Shown: in pieces, positions 1 to 7,622 of the stretch | Layout: the number at the start of each line of letters is the position of its first letter | Numbering within the stretch: position 1 is the stretch's first letter | Origin: Penaeus vannamei | Taxonomy: Eukaryota > Arthropoda > Malacostraca > Decapoda > Penaeidae | Direction of reading: 5' to 3' | Assembly (NCBI RefSeq): GCF_042767895.1 | Contig: NC_091560.1 | Location: 35,974,497-35,984,496 of the forward strand | DNA: 10,000 nucleotides | Notes under the pieces: model-generated | Seen by the model: only the letters and a program-made list of their open reading frames with translations | Told to the model about the DNA's origin: nothing | The model's database searches: none | Position numbers and translations under genes: made by a program

Positions 1-195
1 TTCAACATGAACATGATTTTGACATTATACTAACCGGTAAAAGAGGCATGTTCTCTCGTGGCCTTATTTGTCTAACTCCCAAATGTCAGAGTTCAGCGCC
101 GACAATATATTTTTTTCCTCTGATTTGAAGCAGCACTGCTACCTTCGTGGTGTAGTAACATCCGAGACGAGCTTCAGGTTTTGCTTCATAACTTC
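1..195. other. Unique AT-rich DNA, no gene seen
   Basis: Non-repetitive sequence at the left edge. No open frame of useful length and no convincing RNA gene. A stretch near 148-158 vaguely resembles a tRNA A box, but no matching B box lies at the right distance. Confidence 0.5.
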
Positions 196-640
196 CAATG
201 TTATGTGTTGTCTCGTGTCTTCTTCTGTTGTATGTTGATTTAGGATTTATTTTGTTATATGTTGTGTCATTTATTTTTCTTTAATGTGTTGTTTCTTACC
301 TTCTGCCTTATGTTATCTTATATTTTATGTTACATGTTGTCTCGCGTCTCCTCCTATTACATGCTGTCTTATGTCTTCACCAGTTTCATGTTGCTTCATA
401 CCTTTTCCTGCTACGTGTCTCATACTTTCTCCTGATATATGTTGCCTCATACCTTCTTTTTTTACATGTTATCATGCTTCATACTTCTTCTCATACCTTT
501 TACCTTCGCCTGTCGCATACTTTCATAATTTGCCTCATAGTCCGCCCTATAACATGTTGGCACACTTCATACTTTTCCTCATACTTTCTCCTTTACTACG
601 TGACTTCATTCTCATGGCGTTTTCTCACCTCATCCTCGCG
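196..640. repeat. Degenerate 27-bp minisatellite
   Basis: Pyrimidine-rich units that begin ATGTTG, continue with YCTCATACCTT or a close variant, and end CTGYTAC. The clearest run is 334-360, 361-387, 388-414, 415-438 (24 bp) and 439-465. Units outside this core are more diverged and vary in length, and ATGTTG/ATGTTA starts recur at about 203, 232, 258, 466 and 554. Because 27 is a multiple of three, the plus-strand frames across 284-685 stay open and read as Cys/Leu/Phe/Ser-rich peptides of about nine-residue periodicity. I regard those frames as products of the repeat, not genes. Confidence 0.75.
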
Positions 641-1339
641 GCCACATCATCCTCAATGCCTGAACCACTTATTGTAGTCTCATAATAATGCCATTTACTT
701 CCCATAGACTATAAGGACTTGCCGTCTAGTCCATCACCTATCGAAGCATTTCTCCTTTCCTTCACAATGCCTTTCCTTCCAATTTTCTTTTTTTCTTTTT
801 TTTTTACTTTTTTACCATTCGATTAATTTCCTTCATGAGGGTTTTATGGTGTCACTATGCTCTTGTTTGTTTATTTTTGGTTAGTGTTACTCTCCAGACG
901 GTAGCCGCTATTCATTTGTTTGTTTGTGCGAGGTTGGACCAGTGATAAATTATGTGTTCGATATCTTTTACGCATTTTACACAAAGATGCATATGTTATG
1001 TTGTTTATTAGGTACATTTGATTTATTATTTTATACGTACAAAGACTGCAATCGCGTATCATTTATATTCAATATCATTTCTTTATATTTATATTCCCTC
1101 GATCTCCCACAATGCTTTGCGAGATCGAGCCCTTATTTACATTTAGTTTCTCTAAGTGTACGGTATTTTTTCCCCTTAATAAGAACCTACAGATAAAAAA
1201 TAGCTTCCATCGAACTTCTACGAACATTGAAGTTAAGAAGAAAACACACACACTTTTCGTTTTTTCTTTTAAATATGTTACTAACGAGATTTCAATCAGG
1301 CGGATTAGGTTGTGTTGTATTTTGATTATGTTATGTTTA
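641..1339. other. AT-rich unique DNA without a recognisable gene
   Basis: Mostly single-copy sequence with a T-rich patch at about 783-822. Short open frames on both strands (for example 924-1196 plus and 871-1062 minus) show no domain, no compositional bias towards coding and no familiar motif. Nothing here can be named. Confidence 0.5.
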
Positions 1340-1500
1340 ATATAATGTGTTACAATGAGTTAATGTTATATGTTATTTGATGTTTATGTTATATGCTATG
1401 TTATGTTTATATACATTATATTATGTTCATGTTATATCACGTTTAACTATGTTATGTTATGCTTATTTATATGTTATATCATTTTTATTTATAAGCAACA
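1340..1500. repeat. Low-complexity ATGTT/TATGTTA-type repeat
   Basis: Repeated ATGTTAT, ATGTTTAT and ATATGTTA words without a fixed period, across a very AT-rich stretch. It resembles a decayed pentamer-to-heptamer microsatellite. The plus-strand frame crossing it (1377-1673) is rich in Met, Tyr and Leu only because of this composition. Confidence 0.6.
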
Positions 1501-1559
1501 AGCCATGTCACGAAGGCGTGTTTGAAGTTGCTTATGGCTGTATATTTGCCTGTTTATGG

Positions 1560-1766
1560 TGTATAGCTGTTTGTTATTGTGTTTTGGTGTTTGATTGTGT
1601 GTGTTTGTGTTTTTTGTTAGATTGTGTATTTGTGTTTGCTTGTTTGTGTGTATGTGTGCTTGTGTGTTTGTAGATAGATATGTTTTCTTGGTATTTTTAT
1701 CCGCATCAGATATTTGTGTGTGTGTGTGCGTGTAAGTGTGTGCGTGTGTGTGTGTGTGTGTTTGTA

Positions 1767-1804
<38 letters not shown>

Positions 1805-1885
1805 TGTATGTCTGTGTGTGTCTGTGTGATATAGACATGGTGTGTGTGCGTATGTGCATATGTGTCTTTGCATCTGTACGTACGT
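1560..1885. repeat. TG-rich compound microsatellite
   Basis: Irregular TG/TTTG sequence at 1560-1675 passes into a dense (TG)n array from about 1714 to 1850, with TGCG, TGTA and TGTC interruptions. The longest perfect run is about 1772-1803, close to 16 dinucleotides. The Thr-His and Cys-Val polymer frames on the two strands are translations of this array. Alternating purine-pyrimidine TG of this length can adopt Z-DNA. Confidence 0.9.
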
Positions 1886-2225
1886 GTGTGTATCCATGTA
1901 TCTACCTTCCTGCCTCGAATCAGAATCATTCCTACCTGTACACGAATCGCAAATTAATTCATTTTCTCGATTTCCTCATTACCTTTAACGTGCAAATGAA
2001 TGATGCCTCGCCCTTTTCCCTCGGGTCACGTGGTGCGATATAAAGACCCCTTGAAGAGAGGTTTATTACTCTGAGAAATAAACGTGCTTCTTTATGGCGT
2101 CCTTTTCCTTAACGAAATTACGATGTTTTCTCTCCTTCGCTTCCTACGCCCTTCCTCTTTCTTCCTCTTTCTTCTTCTTTCTCTTTTCTGAATAAGTGTC
2201 CGTCTGTCACACCCTCTCCCTGTTT
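1886..2225. other. Unique DNA with a pyrimidine-rich patch
   Basis: Single-copy sequence between two TG arrays. It contains an E-box core CACGTG at 2027-2032 followed seven bases later by TATAAAG at 2039-2045, and a CT-rich patch at about 2125-2190. No reading frame with recognisable features follows the TATA-like word, so I do not call a promoter. Confidence 0.5.
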
Positions 2226-2368
2226 ATATGAGTATGTGTGTATACATATATATGTATGTGTGTTTATGCGTGTGTTTGTGTGTGTGTGTGCGTGTTTATG
2301 CATGTGTTTGTGTGTGTGTGTGCGCGTGTTTATGCATGTGTTTGTATGTGTGTGTGCGAGTGGTTATG

Positions 2369-2370
<2 letters not shown>
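2226..2370. repeat. 32-34 bp minisatellite built on TG
   Basis: Three clear units, 2261-2292 (32 bp), 2293-2326 (34 bp) and 2327-2360 (34 bp), each start TGTTTATGC, continue with RTGTGTTTG and then a short TG run, and end in CG or AG. A fourth start, TGGTTATGCA at 2361-2370, leads directly into the perfect TG array. A looser TATGTG/ATACATA-type stretch at 2226-2260 precedes the first unit. Confidence 0.85.

Positions 2371-2460
<90 letters not shown>
2371..2460. repeat. Perfect (TG)45 microsatellite
   Basis: Ninety bases of uninterrupted TG. It is followed by CACATGCACACATA, so the strand sense flips to CA right after the array. TGTGTG at 2455-2460 can pair with CACACA at 2467-2472 across a six-base loop. 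Such an array should be highly length-polymorphic. Confidence 0.97.
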
Positions 2461-2461
<1 letters not shown>

Positions 2462-2485
2462 ACATGCACACATATACATAATTAC

Positions 2486-3117
2486 ATACATATATTCCAA
2501 GATCACTTTCTAAGTCCCACCACGTATTCGCCTGAAGCTTTCTTACTGTTCATGGCAAGAGGCTTTTAACTAAAGCACGATAAATTGCAACAAAAGCGTA
2601 ATTCTCTGCACTTCAATACGATTTATGCGAAGAATATTGCGGTCAGTGCAAAACCGCTTCGACATGCCACCTATGATTGCAGCGAAGTCCGTATTCCTTT
2701 AAAAAAGAAAAAGGGATTTTAGCTTCAGTGATAATCCTCCATTCATAACAGTCCAACGCCTCCGACAGTCCCTTATTTCAGCACGTGTACTCTTCTTCAT
2801 GTGTACAAAACTTCTTAAAATCGTAACATTCTTGACGGACTCTATAAATAAACAGAATGTGTGGACAGTCTCTCCCTTCCTCATGTGAGCAAACGAACCA
2901 TTTTGCATTTTGCAGATTCGATCAGGATCCCTAAGTGCAACATTGTGTGCAAGGGACGTCTGCACTGCAATTTCACCGGTGGAATACCCTGTTATTCATT
3001 TCAACCACGCTTGTACATCACCTTCGAACAACAATACATACTGCTGTTGACTCGGAATGCCACGACTTAATATCAACATTTGCAATCCATTTAGTGCCAC
3101 GGTCGATCATCAGACGA
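2486..3117. other. Unique DNA, no gene recognised
   Basis: Single-copy sequence of mixed composition. Open frames exist at 2699-2965 on the minus strand (88 residues) and at 2861-3070 and 2935-3138 on the plus strand, but none shows a domain, signal peptide or membrane segment that I recognise. An unannotated exon cannot be excluded from sequence alone. Confidence 0.45.
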
Positions 3118-3500
3118 CCAGGAGCGGGGAAGGCATGACCTCTGCACGTGGATTCGCTATTTGCGAGCGTTAACGATTTATTTATACTTATGCATCAGTG
3201 TTTTATTCGAGCCGGGCCTTTACCGCCGCTGCGCTCTGCATTTCAAACGGCTCTGACCTCGCGCTCACTGATATTGTGCAACCTTGCTCTATCTGCATCT
3301 GGAGCACAGGCAATTCGTGTAGCAATTTTAGGGGCGATGCCGGGCCCACTTCCGCAAACAGGTTCGTATACATCTCCCCGAGCGCTGCCGTTCCTGCAAG
3401 CAATGTAACCGCTTGTTGCGTCCCGAATCAAAAGCGAAAAGCGAGCGCGGGCATTAGGCGTGACTTTGGCAAGGGGATGCGATTACTTTTCGGTTTTCAT
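3118..3500. other. CpG-dense unique segment; possible exon or regulatory element
   Basis: This segment is richer in G+C than its surroundings and carries about 32 CpG dinucleotides by hand count, including CGCG at 3271 and 3446 or nearby. Four overlapping frames stay open through most of it, two plus (3148-3408, 3198-3506) and two minus (3203-3403, 3243-3431), which is what high G+C does to stop codons and does not favour any one frame. Near 3172-3213 there is a cluster of homeodomain-like AT words (TTTATTTATAC, TTATGCAT, TTTTATT) beside GTTAAC. No frame resembles a protein I know. Non-coding regulatory DNA, a 5' exon or an old mobile-element remnant are all possible. Confidence 0.4.
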
Positions 3501-4007
3501 TTTTGATTCGTGTCTTGTTGGTTATCAGTTTGCTATTTTCTGTTTTTGTTTTGAGTGCCGCGTTTTGCGTGGTTTTGACAAAATACTAAGGTTGCTTTCC
3601 TGTTGTCATTATTACTTTTCTTCAGTTCTTCTTCAAACTGATTATCAAATTATCTTATTTTTTATATTATGAATGTCGCGTCAGACATAGATTTAACAAG
3701 AGGCTGCAATTCTTTCCCAGTTTCCATTCCCATTTTCTTTTTCATTCAATTAACAATTTCTTATATTCTTGTACTTGTTTGAGAGTCACGTGGCAGCGTG
3801 ACGCGTTCAAGACTGATCATTACTGCAAGTTCAACGACCAGAAGCACACAAATAATAACATCTTGATCCAGGTGTAAATTCTTTGGTAATGTGATATCCT
3901 TGACAACTGGAACGATAACGAAGTGTCGAAGAAACCACGAAAAAATGATAATCAACATATTCTTAACAATAATGATACTACGAGATGCTATAACGCCAAA
4001 ATCCACA
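3501..4007. other. Unique T-rich DNA, no gene recognised
   Basis: Single-copy sequence, T-rich at about 3500-3780 and mixed afterwards. The open minus frame at 3761-4024 starts inside the edge of the ATT array and has an Ile/Val-rich composition derived partly from it. I see no RNA gene or conserved motif. Confidence 0.45.
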
Positions 4008-4780
4008 ATTATCATTTTCATCATTGCTATTGTTGTCGTTTATTGTTGTTATCATTAATATTAGTATCATCCTCATTCTCATTATGATCAAGACTATTAG
4101 AATTATCATTATCATTATTACTGTCATTGTTGTTATCATTATTGTCATTGTTATTATTATTATTAATATTATTATTATCATCATCATCATCATAATTGTT
4201 ATTTTATTATCACTGCCATCATCATCATTATTATTATTATTGTTATTATTATTATTATTAACATTATCATTATTATTATCATTATTATTATTGGTATTAT
4301 CATCATTATTGTTGTTAGTGTTATTGTTATCGTTATTATTACCATTACTATTATCACAATTATTATTATTGTTATTATCATTATTGTTAACATGAATATC
4401 ATCATCTTTATTATCATTATCTTTATATTTATAATCCTTATTATCATTACTATTATTGATAATATTATTATTAGCATTATTATTCGTAGTAGTTCCAGTA
4501 GTAGTATCATTATTATTATCATTATATTTTTTCTATTATTATCATTATCATTATTATTACTACTATTATTATCATTTTTGTTAATATCATTATTATTGTT
4601 GGTAATATCATCCTTCTTAACGTTATTATTACTATCATTATTATTATCATATCATTATTATTATCATCATCATTATCTTTATCATCTTCATCATCAACAA
4701 TCTCGATATTACGATAAACATCATGATCATCATTATCATTCCAATCACTGTCATCATCATGATCAATATTGAAATTATTA
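4008..4780. repeat. Degenerate (ATT/ATC)n trinucleotide array
   Basis: About 770 bp of trinucleotide-periodic ATT and ATC, with scattered GTT, CTT, ATA and GTA variants and occasional phase shifts. It gives poly-Ile, poly-Leu and poly-Ser-like frames at 4024-4395, 4392-4772 and 4199-4522, none a real gene. The many point variants suggest an old array that is no longer strongly homogenised, unlike its purer partner at 4815-5192. Confidence 0.93.
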
Positions 4781-4814
4781 TCCGCACCTTTATCCTAATA
4801 ACAACTAACCATGA

Positions 4815-4850
4815 CAAATAATAATAATAATAATAATAGTAATAATAATG

Positions 4851-4886
<36 letters not shown>

Positions 4887-4892
4887 GTTATG

Positions 4893-4980
<88 letters not shown>

Positions 4981-5039
4981 TAACCATAACAATAGTAATA
5001 ATAATAGTTATAATAATAATGATGATAATAATAATAATA

Positions 5040-5127
<88 letters not shown>

Positions 5128-5131
5128 TAAT

Positions 5132-5192
<61 letters not shown>
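4815..5192. repeat. (AAT)n trinucleotide array, opposite strand sense
   Basis: About 378 bp of AAT/TAA repeat with sparse interruptions (ATAGT, AATGATAA, ATAACCATAAC, ATATTAAT). It reads as poly-Asn in one plus frame and poly-Ile in others, including the minus strand. It ends sharply at TATGAAAACA. The sequence is the complement sense of the array to its left, so the pair forms a long imperfect inverted repeat around about 4781-4814. Purity is far higher than in the left arm, which suggests a younger expansion. Confidence 0.95.
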
Positions 5193-5524
5193 TGAAAACA
5201 AAAGCAGTTTGTCAGCTGCATGATTTTCTTCCCTTTAATCCCTGCCTTTACATAAGAGGTCCCTCCTGTCTGGAGATGACCAGCTGTGCAACTGAACACA
5301 CGAATGCACAGAGTTGATCATCATTGCAGATAAGGAATATGTATTTGCATGGAGGTGAAGCTCGTGCTCTCCTCCAAAATGCTTGCAAGGGGAGAGAAAG
5401 CAGGAATGTAAAGAAGCTGGAATAATTTGGGTAATAAGGGGAATGAGAAGACCGATGTGCGTGATGATAAGGAGTCCTGGGATAACGGGAATAATAGAAA
5501 TGGGATTTAAATATGGTATTAAAA
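5193..5524. other. Short unique spacer, no gene recognised
   Basis: Single-copy DNA between the AAT array and the purine tract. It holds two CAGCTG E-box cores, within 5210-5222 and 5278-5288, about 67 bp apart. The 183-residue minus frame crossing it is Leu/Ser/Pro-rich mainly because of the adjacent purine tract. Becomes purine-biased from about 5388. Confidence 0.45.
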
Positions 5525-5816
5525 GACAGAGAGGGAGGAAGGGAGGAGGGAGAGAGGGGGGAGGGGGAGGGGGAGGGGGAGAGAGAAGGGGGAGAGGGGG
5601 AGGGGGGGGAGGAGAGAGAGAGAGAGAGAGGGGGGGGGGGAGGAGACATATACATATATATATAGAGAGAGAGAGAGAGAGCGAGTGAGAAAGAGAGAGA
5701 GAGCGTGCATGATCGAGAGAGAGGGGAGGAAGGAGGGATAGGGGGGGGAGGGAAAGAGGGAGAGAGAGCCAGAGATAGATAGACAAGAGAGAAGGGTGGA
5801 TAGAGAGAGAGAGAGG
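5525..5816. repeat. Polypurine GA/GGGA tract with G-quadruplex motif
   Basis: Nearly pure purine on the plus strand: GGGA and GGGGGA words at 5530-5620, an (AG)n run at about 5612-5630, G11 at 5630-5640, a short ACATATACATATATATAT interruption at about 5645-5663, then more (AG)n and GGAGG. At 5556-5579 four G-runs of 6, 5, 5 and 5 are separated by single A residues, the ideal pattern for a parallel G-quadruplex. Mirror symmetry within the tract also suits H-DNA triplex formation. Open frames here are Ser/Pro/Leu or Gly/Arg/Glu polymers. Confidence 0.93.
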
Positions 5817-6342
5817 ATCAGATACTGATGTGCAACAGTAATTAGATCCATCTCCCGGCGAATTCCCAAGTCACTTCTAAGTTTTAACTACAAGAAATAT
5901 GTTGTATGTTGTTATTTGCCAAGTGAGACTCGGAAAATAGCAAAGAATTGACACACGGCAACCAGAAATCAGGGATAGATTCAGACTTTGTGTTCGCCAT
6001 CGGGAAGCAAAAGACAAAAAGCATTTATGTCATTATTATTACCACGAGAATCTTCCCCGTTTGAAAATCCAGAAAAATGGAGAAGCAAATAAATGGATAA
6101 ATGAATAATTAAAGATATAAAATAAGCAGATAACCAAATAAAACGATAAAACAAATCAACAAATTAATAGATAGATAAACATATAACTAGATAAATGCTT
6201 ATACACAAATGAATAAATAAACGAATTGATAATGAAAAGAGTATTCAAATAAGCAGAGGAAAAAATCAATATACGGAACGAAGGCGTCTGCACAGCCACT
6301 CAGATATTCGCTCTTATAAACAAGTTATATTTCCTCCCTCAA
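5817..6342. other. AT-rich unique DNA with a GATA/AAAT-like patch
   Basis: 5817-6060 and 6245-6342 are single-copy. From about 6070 to 6240 the sequence is built of degenerate GATAAATA, AAATAAAC and AATGAATA words, a decayed tetranucleotide repeat. No reading frame longer than about 60 codons appears on either strand across this stretch, and I see no RNA gene. Confidence 0.6.
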
Positions 6343-6618
6343 TGCATTTCTCCCTCCGATCGTCACACTCGCTTCGTCGAATTAAAAAAAACAAAAACAA
6401 AAACAAAATATTTTTCTCTCCTATCATACTCGGTTTGTCGAATTTATAAAAAAAATAAAAATCGTATTTCTCTCTCCTATCGTCACACCTGGTTCGTCGA
6501 ATTAAAAAAAAGAAAAAAAACGTATTTCTTTCTCATATCGTCATTCCTTCGTCGAATTAAAAAAAAAAAAAAAAAAAAAAAAAACGTATTTCTCTCTCAT
6601 ATCGTCACTCGTTCGTCG

Positions 6619-6658
<40 letters not shown>

Positions 6659-7168
6659 GTATTTCTCTCTCATATCGTCACTCGTTCGTCGAATAAAAAA
6701 AAAAAAAAAAAAAAAAAAACGTATTTCTCTCTCATATCGTCACTCGTTCGTCGAATAAAAAAAAAAAAAAAAAAAAAAACGTATTTCTCTCTCATATCGT
6801 CACTCGTTCGTCGAATAAAAAAAAAAAAAAAAAAAAACGTATTTCTCTCTCATATCGTCACTCGTTCGTCGAATTAAAAGAAGAAGAAAAAAGTATTTCT
6901 CTCTCATATCGTCACTCGTTCGTCGAATTAAAAGAAGAAAAAAAACACAAAAAAAAAACGTATTTCTCTCTCATATCGTCACTCGTTCGTCGAATTAAAA
7001 AAAGAAAGAAAAAAAAAAAAAAACGTATTTCTCTCTCATATCGTCACTCGTTCGTCGAATTAAAAGAAGAAAAAAAAACGTATTTCTCTCTCATATCGTC
7101 ACTCGTTCGTCGAATTAAAAGAAGAAAAAAAAACGTATTTCTCTCTCATATCGTCACTCGGTTCGTCG

Positions 7169-7206
<38 letters not shown>
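6343..7206. repeat. 14-unit minisatellite with a poly(A) run in every unit
   Basis: Tandem units start at about 6343, 6409, 6463, 6521, 6585, 6658, 6720, 6780, 6838, 6893, 6959, 7024, 7079 and 7134, with lengths 54-73 bp. Each has a core of about 38 bp beginning CGTATTTCTCTCTCAT and ending CGTTCGTCGAATT, then an A-run. The core is nearly invariant in units 5-13; length variation sits almost wholly in the A-run, from about 16 to nearly 40 bases. Units 6-8 read GAATA where others read GAATTA. Units 9, 10, 12 and 13 have AAAAGAAGAA in the tail, and 12 and 13 look identical. Units 1-4 and 14 are the most diverged. No reading frame crosses it; the conserved core contains the small dyad TTCG-T-CGAA. 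Confidence 0.95.
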
Positions 7207-7207
<1 letters not shown>

Positions 7208-7525
7208 ACGATTCTTTCACCTCGCATTCTTAATGACCAAATGAGAATCTTGCAAATCCCACGAGACTCCATTCAAGAAACACAAGTGACGAGTTGCAGC
7301 GAGACGAAGGAAGAAGATGCACGTCGTCGGCCGAATTTCGATCGGTATTCGGCCGAATGATGCAGCGCCGAGTTAATCAAAACACGGGATTGCGCGTTAT
7401 TGCATTCTTACTGCAGACTCAAAGCGACAGGTATTGGTCCTCGTGGCGCGCTGGTTTATTTGTCCGGGAAATGTTTTCGTCAAAGAAGACTTGGTTTTGG
7501 TTCTCAAGTGTTTACGTGATCGAGG

Positions 7526-7530
<5 letters not shown>
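7207..7530. other. Unique segment between two minisatellites
   Basis: Single-copy, CpG-containing DNA. A plus-strand frame opens at ATG 7294 and runs to 7647, but only the first 70 or so residues come from unique sequence and the remainder is the TTA/T-rich tract, so a real protein is doubtful. The first part (Arg-, Gln- and Ser-rich) matches no family I recognise. It may be an exon, a regulatory element or a neutral spacer. Confidence 0.4.
7328..7358. repeat. GC-rich inverted repeat with a 12-bp perfect palindrome
   Basis: CGGCCGAAT at 7328-7336 is the exact reverse complement of ATTCGGCCG at 7347-7355, with a ten-base loop. The right arm itself lies inside a perfect 12-bp palindrome, ATTCGGCCGAAT, at 7347-7358. 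CGGCCGAAT is thus also directly repeated at 7350-7358. A dimeric protein site or a hairpin is possible; I cannot tell which, if either, is real. Confidence 0.8.
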
Positions 7531-7566
<36 letters not shown>

Positions 7567-7622
7567 TCTATTGTTTTATTATTATTTTATTTTTTATTTT
7601 TGCTTTGCTCTCTCTCTTTTTC
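7531..7622. repeat. (TTA)n microsatellite and T-rich tract
   Basis: A clean (TTA)n run of about 12 units at 7532-7566 is followed by irregular TTATT and TTTCT sequence, with a short CTCTCTCT patch at about 7609-7618. It leads directly into the first unit of the next minisatellite, whose units also begin with a T-run. Confidence 0.9.

Noticed and set aside
130..185. Possible tRNA-derived SINE head (A-box-like TGGTGTAGTAA at about 148)
   Set aside because: No proper B box at normal spacing and no second copy in the window.
1489..1929. 146-residue Thr-His frame on the minus strand
   Set aside because: Translation of the CA/TG microsatellite.
2027..2045. CACGTG followed by TATAAAG as a possible core promoter
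   Set aside because: No initiator motif at the expected distance and no recognisable gene on either side; both words are common by chance.
2699..2965. 88-residue minus frame as a candidate gene
   Set aside because: No motif or family resemblance, and overlapped by open plus frames of similar length; cannot be supported from sequence alone.
3761..4024. 87-residue Ile/Val-rich minus frame
   Set aside because: It starts in the edge of the ATT array, and its hydrophobic bias comes from AT-rich composition.
4805..5317. Poly-Asn and poly-Ile frames on both strands
   Set aside because: Direct translation of the AAT array; open on both strands at once because the repeat lacks stops in those phases.
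6343..7206. CRISPR-like array
   Set aside because: The repeats are regular, but the intervening segments are A-runs and not diverse spacers, and the setting is eukaryotic.
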